From JBELHO01 sp042091375 (GTDB lineage: Bacteria > Pseudomonadota > Gammaproteobacteria > Enterobacterales > Alteromonadaceae), in assembly GCA_042091375.1 (NCBI GenBank), contig JBELHO010000048.1:1-24700 (forward strand): 24,700 nucleotides of DNA, read 5' to 3'. The notes under the pieces are model-generated. The model was not told the origin of the DNA. It did not search any database and saw only the letters and a list, made by a program, of their open reading frames with translations. Of the stretch, positions 1 to 7,631 are shown piece by piece. Both the position numbers and the translations under genes were made by a program. Within the stretch, counting starts at the first letter, position 1. Every line of letters starts with the position of its first letter.

Positions 1-1116
1 CTCAGCTCCAATAAAGTCAATTACTGGACAGGTCAAGAAGGCCGTTTATTTGAAAAGGAATTTGCCCAATACACCGATTGTCAATTTGCGGTGGCGGTTG
101 CAAACGGCACCTTAGCATTAGATTTAGCCCTTAAAGCACTAGATATTGCTAGTGGTGATGAAGTTATTGTCACACCGCGTACCTTTATTGCCTCGATCAG
201 CAGCATAATCAATGCTGGGGCAACCCCAGTATTTGCCGATGTAGAACTCGATTCACAAAATATCAGTGCTGCAACCATTAGCCGAGTATTAACAGCAAAG
301 ACCAAAGCGATCATTTGTGTACACTTGGCTGGCTGGCCTTGTGAAATGGATGACATTATGGCATTGGCCACACAACATTCACTATTTGTAATTGAAGATT
401 GTGCGCAAGCTCACGGCGCTAAATACAAAGGTCGCTCTGTCGGCAGTATTGGCCATTTTGGCGCATGGTCTTTTTGCCAAGATAAAATCATGACCACCGG
501 CGGTGAGGGTGGTATGTTGACTACTAATGATGAGCAATTATGGCGCAAGGCATGGGCTTACAAAGACCATGGCAAATCCTATGCTGCAGTATATGAAAAG
601 CAACATCCGCCTGGCTATCGTTGGTTACACGAAAGCTTTGGCACTAATTGGCGACTAACAGAAATGCAATCGGCAATTGGCCGCATTCAAACCGCACTAA
701 TGCCTCAGTGGCACAAGCAAAGAAATCACTATGCCAAGCAAATTTTGCAACACTGCCAACCCTATGATTTCATTGATGTGCCTGAGTTACCCTCACACAT
801 AGACCACGCATTTTATAAATGCTATGTGTTTGTAAAGCCAGATCAGCTTGATCAGTCTTGGTCACGCGATAAAATTATCGCTGAGTTTACGGCTCAAAAT
901 ATGCCCTGTTTTTCTGGCAGTTGCTCTGAAGTTTATTTAGAAAAAGCCTTTGATAATAAGCCTTACAAGCCCAAACACCGATTGCCAAATGCCAAGCAAT
1001 TGGGTCAAACCAGCTTAATGTTTTTAGTGCATCCCAGTCTAAGCCAAGATGAAATAAATTTGATGTGCGCGGCTATTACTGAAGTTTTTACAAAAATCTC
1101 ACATAAAAGCAAATAA
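1..1116 (+). CDS. DegT/DnrJ/EryC1/StrS-family sugar aminotransferase (5' end missing)
   Basis: PLP-dependent aminotransferase that probably puts an amino group on a keto nucleotide-sugar for cell-surface polysaccharide. The frame is open from base 1 with no stop before it, so the gene starts outside the window. 371 codons are present against roughly 370-400 usual, so little is missing; the GTG at 91 is internal. Visible family marks are VANGTLAL near codons 33-40 (PLP phosphate pocket), VIEDCAQAHGA, and SFCQDKIMTTGGEGG, whose Lys at codon 162 is the expected Schiff-base lysine. The next gene encodes a UDP-sugar 4,6-dehydratase, which makes exactly the kind of 4-keto sugar these enzymes use, so the two probably act in sequence (PglF/PglE-like logic). 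The exact sugar cannot be read from the sequence. Confidence 0.9.
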   Translation, partial: LSSNKVNYWTGQEGRLFEKEFAQYTDCQFAVAVANGTLALDLALKALDIASGDEVIVTPRTFIASISSIINAGATPVFADVELDSQNISAATISRVLTAKTKAIICVHLAGWPCEMDDIMALATQHSLFVIEDCAQAHGAKYKGRSVGSIGHFGAWSFCQDKIMTTGGEGGMLTTNDEQLWRKAWAYKDHGKSYAAVYEKQHPPGYRWLHESFGTNWRLTEMQSAIGRIQTALMPQWHKQRNHYAKQILQHCQPYDFIDVPELPSHIDHAFYKCYVFVKPDQLDQSWSRDKIIAEFTAQNMPCFSGSCSEVYLEKAFDNKPYKPKHRLPNAKQLGQTSLMFLVHPSLSQDEINLMCAAITEVFTKISHKSK

Positions 1117-1145
1117 AGTGTTATGATTACTTTTAGGTAAATAAT

Positions 1146-1151
1146 TATAAT
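1146..1151 (+). promoter_or_regulatory. possible -10 box (TATAAT) upstream of the sugar dehydratase
   Basis: The 108-base gap between the aminotransferase and the dehydratase contains a perfect TATAAT. There is no convincing -35 box at 16-18 bases upstream (TGATTA is the best, 3 of 6). It may allow separate transcription of the dehydratase, but read-through from the aminotransferase is just as possible. Confidence 0.25.
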
Positions 1152-1224
1152 GTATAAAAAGTAACACCTTATATACCATTAATGACAAGTTAAGGGACTG
1201 ACTGTAGGATAAGAGGCGCTCTAC

Positions 1225-3192
1225 ATGATCAGGAAAATTGACTTGATCCCCAGTGAAATTAAGTTATTTCTTGTATTAACTTACGACATTTCTGCGCTCA
1301 TTTTCGCCTTTATACTTGCTTCTATTATCAGTGTCGGCGCCTCTAATATCGTGTTTAGCCAAGCAGAGTGGTCGGTGTTAGTCACTGTTTCCCTATCTAC
1401 CATGATGTTGTTTTACTTCTCCAATATTTATCTTTCGGTGATCCGTTACTTCAATTCGCAGGCTGCCATCAAAATTATCGGTTTGCTGTTTATCTCAAGT
1501 CTTATTTTTGTTGGTGCCAGTAAATTTTATGAAGCTGATATGCCTCGCTCGGTGCCCTTATTATTTTTTACTATTTCCGCATCACTAATTGCTGGAGCGA
1601 GATCGATATTTAGTGTCATCACCGGCAATAAATGGTTTGATGAACGCGAAGGTGTGGTTATATATGGTGCGGGCAATACTGGCCGACAACTGGTGACAGC
1701 CTTGAGCTTGGGATACAGGTACCAACCACTGGCTTTTATTGATGAAAAAAGTTGTTATCAAGGTCGAGAAGTTCTTGGTATCCCAATTTACGGTCCACAA
1801 TATATCGAAAAATTGGTTAAACGCTTTGGCCAATTTAAGGTGCTTATTGCCCTACCCAAAGTAAGTCAAGCGCGTATGCAAGAGATCGTCAGTGCAATAG
1901 AGCCTCATGCGCTAGAGTTACTTGCCATTCCCAATATGTCAGATATTGTCTCTGGCAAACGCAAAATAGATCAATTGCGAGAAGTTTCTGTTGATGAATT
2001 ACTAGGCCGAGAGCCTATCACGCCGATACCTGAATTACTCAGTAGTAATATCAATGACAAAGTTGTGATGGTTTCCGGTGCTGGTGGCTCAATTGGTAAA
2101 GAATTATGTCGACAAATTATTCATCAACACCCAAAAAAGCTGGTTTTACTCGATGTAAGTGAAGCCTTGCTTTACGAAATAAACCAAGAGCTAACCACAT
2201 ATTTACAGGAAATAGGCAGTGATACTCCCCTAGTGCCGTTAATCGGTAATGTGCAAAATGGGGTATTAATGACCTCAATATTTCACAATGAAAAAGTCAA
2301 TACCATTTATCACGCTGCGGCCTATAAACACGTGCCCTTGGTTGAAACCAATATCATTGCCGGCGTTTCTAACAATGTATTAGGCACCTATGAAATTGCG
2401 CAGGCAGCTATTTTCTGTAAAGTAGAAACTTTCGTGCTGATCTCTACCGACAAAGCGGTGCGCCCTACTAATGTAATGGGTGCCAGCAAACGCTTAGCCG
2501 AGTTAGTGTTACAGTCATTAGCACCACGTGATCACAATACTCGTTTTGTAATGGTGCGCTTTGGCAATGTATTGGGCTCGTCTGGTTCGGTTGTGCCATT
2601 ATTTAAGCGACAAATAAGAGCTGGTGGTCCTATCACTGTCACTCATCCAGATATTATTCGCTATTTTATGACCATACCTGAGGCGGCACAATTAGTGATC
2701 CAAGCAGGAGCCATGGGCAAAGGCGGTGATGTATTTGTCTTAGACATGGGCAAACCAGTGAAAATTGTCGATCTGGCCTATAAAATGACCCATTTAATGG
2801 GCTTCACTATTCAAGATCAGAAAAACCCTAAAGGGGAAATACAACTGCAATACACTGGCTTGCGCCCCGGTGAAAAATTGTATGAAGAATTACTTATCGA
2901 TGATCATGCCAAACCCACTCAACACAGCCGTATATTAACAGCCAATGAGCGCTCTTTGAGTTGGAGTGATGTCAGTATCATCTTAAATGATATCAATGAT
3001 GCAATGCGCGCCGAAGACACGCAATTATTAAAACAAATATTGTTAGAAGCACCATTGGAGTATCAACCAGAAAATAGCCATACCAAAAAAACCAGCGACG
3101 TAGCTAAAAATATCGCCAGTGTTGAAAACATCACAAGGGCAGATTCACAGGTAGATCACAGTTTGCCAGTAACAGGTAAATTAACGGTTTAA
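1225..3192 (+). CDS. membrane-anchored UDP-sugar 4,6-dehydratase, WbpM/PglF (CapD) type
   Basis: 655-residue polysaccharide-biosynthesis dehydratase of the long SDR class, which converts UDP-GlcNAc to the 4-keto-6-deoxy sugar. Four hydrophobic segments fill about residues 14-131. A first Rossmann-like domain starts at GAGNTG (residue 148). The catalytic SDR domain starts at GAGGSIG (residue 285) and contains STDKA (407-411) and VMGASK. The usual Tyr of the YxxxK motif is Met418, with Lys422 four residues on. This T/S-D-K...M-x3-K arrangement is known from WbpM and PglF. LRPGEKLYEELL near 550-560 is the family C-terminal motif. The start has a purine-rich AAGAGG upstream. The last ~40 residues are polar and low in conservation. 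It most likely closes an O-antigen or exopolysaccharide cluster lying to the left. Confidence 0.93.
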   Translation: MIRKIDLIPSEIKLFLVLTYDISALIFAFILASIISVGASNIVFSQAEWSVLVTVSLSTMMLFYFSNIYLSVIRYFNSQAAIKIIGLLFISSLIFVGASKFYEADMPRSVPLLFFTISASLIAGARSIFSVITGNKWFDEREGVVIYGAGNTGRQLVTALSLGYRYQPLAFIDEKSCYQGREVLGIPIYGPQYIEKLVKRFGQFKVLIALPKVSQARMQEIVSAIEPHALELLAIPNMSDIVSGKRKIDQLREVSVDELLGREPITPIPELLSSNINDKVVMVSGAGGSIGKELCRQIIHQHPKKLVLLDVSEALLYEINQELTTYLQEIGSDTPLVPLIGNVQNGVLMTSIFHNEKVNTIYHAAAYKHVPLVETNIIAGVSNNVLGTYEIAQAAIFCKVETFVLISTDKAVRPTNVMGASKRLAELVLQSLAPRDHNTRFVMVRFGNVLGSSGSVVPLFKRQIRAGGPITVTHPDIIRYFMTIPEAAQLVIQAGAMGKGGDVFVLDMGKPVKIVDLAYKMTHLMGFTIQDQKNPKGEIQLQYTGLRPGEKLYEELLIDDHAKPTQHSRILTANERSLSWSDVSIILNDINDAMRAEDTQLLKQILLEAPLEYQPENSHTKKTSDVAKNIASVENITRADSQVDHSLPVTGKLTV

Positions 3193-3216
3193 TTTGATCA
3201 AAAGTCTGACTTAAAG

Positions 3217-4335
3217 CTATTTTAACAGCAGTAACCATGCTTTCGCATAATCGGGGTATTGTTTATTGTCGCGATAGTAATCATCCCAACCTAGGTAACT
3301 GCCTTTTAATAAATCTAACTGAAATAAATTGTTGTCAAATGCACCACCTTGATCGGCTAATACCCCCAGCTGATTGACTGCCTGATCAGCTAACTGATAA
3401 TTCACTAAAAACAGCTTGCCAAGACCTAATGCTTTTACATTGCCAGCAAAGGTAACATCAGGTAACACCTCAATTTTACTCGCTAAATCTTGGCCATAGC
3501 CGAGAATACTTGGCACTTCCGCAAAGTACCAATAACGCGGTTGTTGTCGCTTACCTAAAGTATAATCATAAGCAATGCCATTATTTCTATGCACATTAAA
3601 ATAGCGGCGTTTACCGGCAACATCGACAACGCCAGTGCCTTGCAACAACACATCATGTAGTGCTTCTTCACTCAGCCAAATCAGGGGCTCAGCTAATTTT
3701 TGTTGTTCCAATACCCCGGTAATTATTTGCTGACGAGTGTATTGATAACGGGTCAATTGCGATTTTTTGTGTTCGGCTTGCTCTACTGATAAGCCTTGTT
3801 CATCATAAGGTAGGCTATACAAAGCCTGTTGGTATTGTTGGCTTTTAACAGGGCTACCATTGAGTAACTTGGTGTAGTATTTAGTTAAAAAGATTTGCTC
3901 TTTAGGAATATTTGTCAATAGCCGTTTCTTCACCGCACTGTTGCTGTTATAGGCTAACGCATTAGCTGTAGCCTTATCGGGGATCCAGCGAAAAAAGTCG
4001 AAATGTTGTTGCAGAAATTGTGGGTTGTGTAGCCGACTGGTTTGTTTATTTTGTTGGTCTTGGCGATGTATTTTACAAATAAAATCTAACGTGGCTTTGA
4101 CTTTGGCGAGGCTAATGTCATGGCCTATCACAGCGCCCTTGTGCACCGCAAAATCGTCGTTGCCGTATTTATCAAGGTAGTGTTTGGTGTTTGCGGCGAC
4201 TGTGCACAGAGCCTGACTGTCAATAAAAGGCGTGGCATTGATACTGGGATTTTTATCAACAATAAACTGCCCATGTACATCGGTGTGCATCACACAGCAA
4301 ATAATGGGCAGTAAGTTCAGTAAAAATCGATACAT
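3217..4335 (-). CDS. divergent secreted MltA-like (GH102) lytic murein transglycosylase
   Basis: 372 residues with a signal peptide (hydrophobic core 4-16, likely cut after VHG near 22). There is no good lipobox, whereas E. coli MltA is a lipoprotein. The protein follows the MltA order of blocks: FLTKYYTKLLNGS then ALYSLP (family: LTGYYEP..., PLY..P); QQIITGVLEQ, PLIWLSEEAL and LLQGTGVV (family: R.EI..G.L, WL.DP, IQGSG); NGIAYD (family: NG.PY); and a C-terminal double-psi-barrel-like ADQGGAF with Asp328 where MltA has its catalytic Asp in QDTGGA. It ends AKAWLLLLK, like the MltA end MWLLLP. The match is by eye and the sequence is quite diverged, so activity is inferred. It would cleave peptidoglycan in the periplasm. 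An AGG lies 7 bases before the ATG. It starts 36 bases after the glutathione peroxidase on the same strand. Confidence 0.62.
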   Translation of the reverse strand: MYRFLLNLLPIICCVMHTDVHGQFIVDKNPSINATPFIDSQALCTVAANTKHYLDKYGNDDFAVHKGAVIGHDISLAKVKATLDFICKIHRQDQQNKQTSRLHNPQFLQQHFDFFRWIPDKATANALAYNSNSAVKKRLLTNIPKEQIFLTKYYTKLLNGSPVKSQQYQQALYSLPYDEQGLSVEQAEHKKSQLTRYQYTRQQIITGVLEQQKLAEPLIWLSEEALHDVLLQGTGVVDVAGKRRYFNVHRNNGIAYDYTLGKRQQPRYWYFAEVPSILGYGQDLASKIEVLPDVTFAGNVKALGLGKLFLVNYQLADQAVNQLGVLADQGGAFDNNLFQLDLLKGSYLGWDDYYRDNKQYPDYAKAWLLLLK

Positions 4336-4371
4336 TGTTGGCCTAAATATGAAAATTAATAGGCCGCTATA

Positions 4372-4929
4372 TTAATTTTTTGCCAATAAAGTTTCAATGG
4401 CTTGAGTAAATTCGGCATCGTCTGGCGAAACTCTTGGGCTGAAGTTGTTTACTTGCTTGCCTTCACCATCGATCAAATACTTGTAGAAATTCCATTTAGG
4501 TGAGCTAGATTTTTCATTTAAGTATTTAAACACAGAATTGGCATCATCACCTCTGACCGCACTAGTGGATAACATGGTGAAAGTAACTCCGTAGTTTATA
4601 AAGCAAACATCTGCTGTTTTCTTTTCATCGGCTTCTTCTTGGAAAAAGTCATTTGACGGGAACCCTATAACTACCAAACCATCTTCTTGATATTTTTTGT
4701 GAATGGCTTCAAGCTTTTTAAAATGAGGGGTGTATCCACAGTTACTAGCAGTATTGACAATTAACACAGGTTTACCTTGGGTTAATTCACACAAGTTAAC
4801 TTTCTCACTTGAATGTAATTTAGTAAAACTGGTGTCTAAATAAGCAGGACAACTGGCTTCTGCTTGCGCATTATTGCTGACACTTAGTGTCAAGACTAAT
4901 GGGATCAGTGCGGTGAAAAAGAGTTTCAT
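4372..4929 (-). CDS. exported cysteine-type glutathione peroxidase (thiol peroxidase)
   Basis: 185 residues with a signal peptide cut near NNAQA/E (residues 19-24), so probably periplasmic; it reduces hydroperoxides using thiols. The peroxidatic Cys64 is in NTASNCGYTP. The probable resolving Cys109 is in ADVCFINYGVTF. WNF (Trp146, Asn147) of the catalytic tetrad is present. The usual FPCNQF block reads FPSNDF, so the tetrad Gln is Asp94 and the second Cys is Ser92. The frame stays open to an ATG at 5073, but the ATG at 4929 is preferred: it has AGGAA 8 bases upstream and begins a clean signal peptide, while the extra 48 residues resemble translated leader. Confidence 0.88.
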   Translation of the reverse strand: MKLFFTALIPLVLTLSVSNNAQAEASCPAYLDTSFTKLHSSEKVNLCELTQGKPVLIVNTASNCGYTPHFKKLEAIHKKYQEDGLVVIGFPSNDFFQEEADEKKTADVCFINYGVTFTMLSTSAVRGDDANSVFKYLNEKSSSPKWNFYKYLIDGEGKQVNNFSPRVSPDDAEFTQAIETLLAKN

Positions 4930-5136
4930 GTAAATATTCCTATGATTAAAATAAAGTAACAGTGCTAGTACGAAGCGGAGTAATAATTTGATCAACTGAT
5001 CTGCATATTCCTGTGGTGATATTGACAAATGCTCTGCACAACCGTAAATATAACAATCTATATAACAATGCATATGACAATAAATTTTGTAATAGATTCA
5101 GTAATAAATAGTCAGTTATTGTTCGCCAAAAATCAA

Positions 5137-5520
5137 TTATTGCATGGCCATTAACATCTCAACCACCTCGGCTTCGGCGTCAGTGAATACGTGATCGGCA
5201 GACACTATCATAGTGGTTAGAAATTCCAATTGTTCGCGGGTGATTTGGTTGTTGAGCACATCAGAAATTTGTTGCAATAAGTCTTCAACCTCGTGATTTG
5301 CTAACACATCGCGTACTTTAGCCACCGACATCTGATAATAAGCTTGCTTAGAGTTACCATCGGTCCAAGGCAATAAATCAATAATATCTTGAGTGTGATG
5401 CTGCTCTGAAAGAGACACGCGATTGTCACAACGCATGATCAAAATATGCAGATCAATAATAGCTTTCGACGCATGAGTGGAAATGCTGTTTAAAAATTTA
5501 AATTGTTGATGAAAGTTCAT
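5137..5520 (-). CDS. small TerB-like alpha-helical protein
   Basis: 127-residue soluble protein with no signal peptide, predicted almost wholly helical. The acidic C-terminal stretch VSADHVFTDAEAEVVEML (about residues 106-123) resembles the metal-binding TerB/DUF533-like helical pattern (ADG.ls..E...i..i). The N-terminal part has IMRCDNRVSLSEQ, a similar acidic turn, so it may be a duplicated helical unit. No catalytic motif is seen. It stands alone between the peroxidase and the divergently transcribed esterase. The family call is a pattern-level guess and no function is assigned. Confidence 0.55.
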   Translation of the reverse strand: MNFHQQFKFLNSISTHASKAIIDLHILIMRCDNRVSLSEQHHTQDIIDLLPWTDGNSKQAYYQMSVAKVRDVLANHEVEDLLQQISDVLNNQITREQLEFLTTMIVSADHVFTDAEAEVVEMLMAMQ

Positions 5521-5623
5521 AGCGCACCGACATTACAAAAAGTCAAATCTCAACTACTATAACCAAATACAGTGATTGTCGCCAAACTAAATAATCTTAT
5601 CGCCATAAAATAAATTTGCACCT

Positions 5624-5653
5624 TTGGCAAAGTTAATGGTATTTACTAATAAT
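5624..5653 (+). promoter_or_regulatory. predicted sigma-70 promoter of the SGNH esterase gene
   Basis: TTGGCA at 5624-5629 and AATAAT at 5648-5653 are separated by 18 bases, each 5 of 6 to consensus. A transcript would start near 5660, about 47 bases before the ATG at 5707. The rest of the 186-base divergent gap (5521-5706) shows nothing clear. Confidence 0.35.
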
Positions 5654-5706
5654 GCCATATCAACAACAGCGCTGATATCAGCCCAACTAAAGGTCAAACT
5701 GTACTG

Positions 5707-6486
5707 ATGCCAATTAAACAGAAAGCTAAGGGGGTCTTTAACGCTATCATCACCTTAGTATTAATGCCGTTATTATTTGTGCAAGCGGTTTGGATCAGAG
5801 CCAAACTGATCAGATTACCTGAAGCCTCAGGAGCGCGAAACGGCTGTCACGGCAATGCCAATCACCCCCAAATAAACCTGCTTATTTTGGGGGATTCAGC
5901 CGCAGCTGGGGTGGGTGTTTCATCGCAAAGCCAAGCATTGTCTGGACAATTATCAGCGCAACTCGAGCAACAATATCAAATCAATTGGCAATTAATCGCG
6001 ACTTCGGGTTACACCTCAGCACAAGTACTTAAAAAAGTTGAGTCACTATCAGCACAGTCATTTGATTTTGTGCTTTTATCGGTTGGTGTTAACGATGTCA
6101 CCCACTTAACTGCACTCAGCGCTTGGCGTGATAACCTAAATACCATACTCGATACCTTGGCCAGCAAGTTTTCCTCTGTGGTTGTAGTCACCCCCATTCC
6201 CCCTATGCATTTATTCATCGGTATACCGCAACCATTGCGTTGGTGGATTGGCCAACGGGCAAAACGCTTTAACAGCGAAATGCGCAACCTAGTAAGCAAG
6301 CAACAACACAGACTACTACTGCTTGACTCGCCTAATATAATGGGCCGCGAGTATTTTGCCGAAGATGGCATCCATCCATCGGCACTCACATACCAAATTT
6401 GGGCTGAACAAGCAGCGCAGCAAATAATCAGCTACAGCCAAGATAATTCGCAGTTAAGCAAGGTAAAAGAATCAAAGTCAGCATAA
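5707..6486 (+). CDS. SGNH/GDSL-family esterase with N-terminal membrane anchor
   Basis: 259 residues. Hydrophobic residues 12-30 form a signal anchor, placing the enzyme on the periplasmic face of the inner membrane. The SGNH blocks are visible: LGDSAAAGVG with nucleophile Ser64 (block I), TSGYTSAQVL (block II, Gly), SVGVNDVTHL with Asn129 (block III), and DGIHPS with Asp220 and His223 (block V). It resembles small bacterial lysophospholipase/thioesterase-like or acyl-esterase proteins; the substrate cannot be told. It lies just before the LacI-type regulator with a 76-base gap that holds a separate predicted promoter, so a role in sugar metabolism is not implied. Confidence 0.85.
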   Translation: MPIKQKAKGVFNAIITLVLMPLLFVQAVWIRAKLIRLPEASGARNGCHGNANHPQINLLILGDSAAAGVGVSSQSQALSGQLSAQLEQQYQINWQLIATSGYTSAQVLKKVESLSAQSFDFVLLSVGVNDVTHLTALSAWRDNLNTILDTLASKFSSVVVVTPIPPMHLFIGIPQPLRWWIGQRAKRFNSEMRNLVSKQQHRLLLLDSPNIMGREYFAEDGIHPSALTYQIWAEQAAQQIISYSQDNSQLSKVKESKSA

Positions 6487-6502
6487 ACATCTGAATGATT
6501 TC

Positions 6503-6531
6503 TATACAAAAGTCCAATGCTCAGGTATATT
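6503..6531 (+). promoter_or_regulatory. predicted promoter of the LacI-type regulator gene
   Basis: TATACA (6503-6508, 4 of 6 to the -35 consensus) and TATATT (6526-6531, 5 of 6 to the -10 consensus) are exactly 17 bases apart. The transcript would start about 25 bases before the GTG start at 6563. No copy of the TGCATACGTATTCA operator is present here, so the regulator does not appear to control itself through that site. Confidence 0.4.
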
Positions 6532-6562
6532 TTACACTGCAATTTTTGTTGAGTTTACCTGT

Positions 6563-7582
6563 GTGAAAGATAAAGCCACTTCATTTGACATTGCTTTTAA
6601 AGCCGGTGTTTCACAATCAACTGTTTCCAGAGCCTTGCGAAACAGCCCTTTAGTGAACCAAGAAACCCGCGATAAAGTACAAAAAATCGCTGCCGAGCTA
6701 AATTATAAAGTCGACAAAAATGCCAGTAATTTGCGCACCCAACAAAGTGACACATTAGCACTGTTGCTTTTCGAAGATCCAACCGATGATGGCTCAGCCA
6801 TCAACCCTTTTTTCCTCTCTATGCTAGGCAGTATCACCAGAGCTTGTGCCAATAGAGGTTACGATTTATTGGTTTCTTTTCAGCAAGCCAGTACCGATTG
6901 GCATGCCGACTTTGAGGACAGTAATAAAGCCGATGGCTTAATTTTACTCGGATATGGCGACTACGTAGACTTTCGCGAAAAGTTAATCAAACTCAACCAA
7001 CAAGGCACCCATTTTGTGCGTTGGGGAGCTGCAGAAAGTGATCTGCCGATAAACTCCATTGGCAGCGATAACTTTCATGGCGGTAAAACCATGACCGAGC
7101 ACGTCCTGCAAGCAGGTCGCAAAAAACTGGCTTTCCTCGGCACGGCATCATCGCGAGCACCCGAGTTCCAAGAGCGTTACCAAGGTCATTGTCAAGCCTT
7201 AGCCGATCATCACATAGCAGTAGATGCAAAATTACAAATTAATGCCTTGTACACCGAAGAAGCAGGATACCTTGCCGCTTGCAAGCTGATCGCCTCTGAT
7301 CAACCATTTGACGCTATTTGCGCTGCCTGTGATCTGATTGCCATAGGCGCTATGCGCGCCTTAAAAGAGCATAATTTACGTATTCCGGAAGATGTAGCGG
7401 TGATCGGCTTTGACGACATTGCGGTGGCTAGTTTTACTTTTCCAGCACTGACTACAGTTAAGCAAGACACTAAAGTCGCCGGAGAGCTATTAGTTGATCT
7501 ATTGCTCACCTCTATCGCTGGCAGTCCAGCGAAAACCATATTGATCCCGCCCCAGTTGAAAATACGCAAATCTTGTGGGTAA
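6563..7582 (+). CDS. LacI/GalR-family repressor, probable maltodextrin (MalR-like) regulator
   Basis: 339 residues. The N-terminal helix-turn-helix is at about residues 6-27 (FDIAFKAGVSQSTVSRALR), followed by the hinge helix region to about residue 60 and a periplasmic-binding-protein-like sugar-sensing domain (GSDNFHGGK, then VIGFDDIAVASFTFPALTTV, typical of the family C-terminal half). The GTG at 6563 gives the normal LacI N-terminus; there is no in-frame ATG further up and the ribosome site is weak. It stands at the edge of the alpha-glucan block and is the only regulator visible there. It is therefore the natural binder of the four copies of a CG-centred palindrome in the block. The effector (maltose, glucose or a dextrin) is not known. 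Confidence 0.9.
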   Translation: MKDKATSFDIAFKAGVSQSTVSRALRNSPLVNQETRDKVQKIAAELNYKVDKNASNLRTQQSDTLALLLFEDPTDDGSAINPFFLSMLGSITRACANRGYDLLVSFQQASTDWHADFEDSNKADGLILLGYGDYVDFREKLIKLNQQGTHFVRWGAAESDLPINSIGSDNFHGGKTMTEHVLQAGRKKLAFLGTASSRAPEFQERYQGHCQALADHHIAVDAKLQINALYTEEAGYLAACKLIASDQPFDAICAACDLIAIGAMRALKEHNLRIPEDVAVIGFDDIAVASFTFPALTTVKQDTKVAGELLVDLLLTSIAGSPAKTILIPPQLKIRKSCG

Positions 7583-7589
7583 CCAGCAC

Positions 7590-7622
7590 TTGCTCAACCA
7601 ATTAAAGCCTTAGGTTGAGCAA
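7590..7622. terminator. hairpin between convergent regulator and transporter genes
   Basis: A perfect 10-bp inverted repeat, TTGCTCAACC (7590-7599) and GGTTGAGCAA (7613-7622), with a 13-base loop, fills the short gap between the two convergent stop codons. No T-run follows on either strand, so it is a probable but imperfect bidirectional terminator. Confidence 0.5.
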
Positions 7623-7631
7623 TACCGTTAA

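Noticed and set aside
4340..4365. GGCCTA...TAGGCC inverted repeat between the peroxidase and MltA-like genes as a terminator
   Set aside because: Only 6 bp with a 14-base loop, no T-run directly after it on the minus strand, and it overlaps the ribosome site of the next gene.
4930..5073. 48-residue N-terminal extension of the glutathione peroxidase
   Set aside because: The ATG at 4929 has a good AGGAA site and starts a clean signal peptide; the extension is Tyr/Cys-rich and looks like translated leader.
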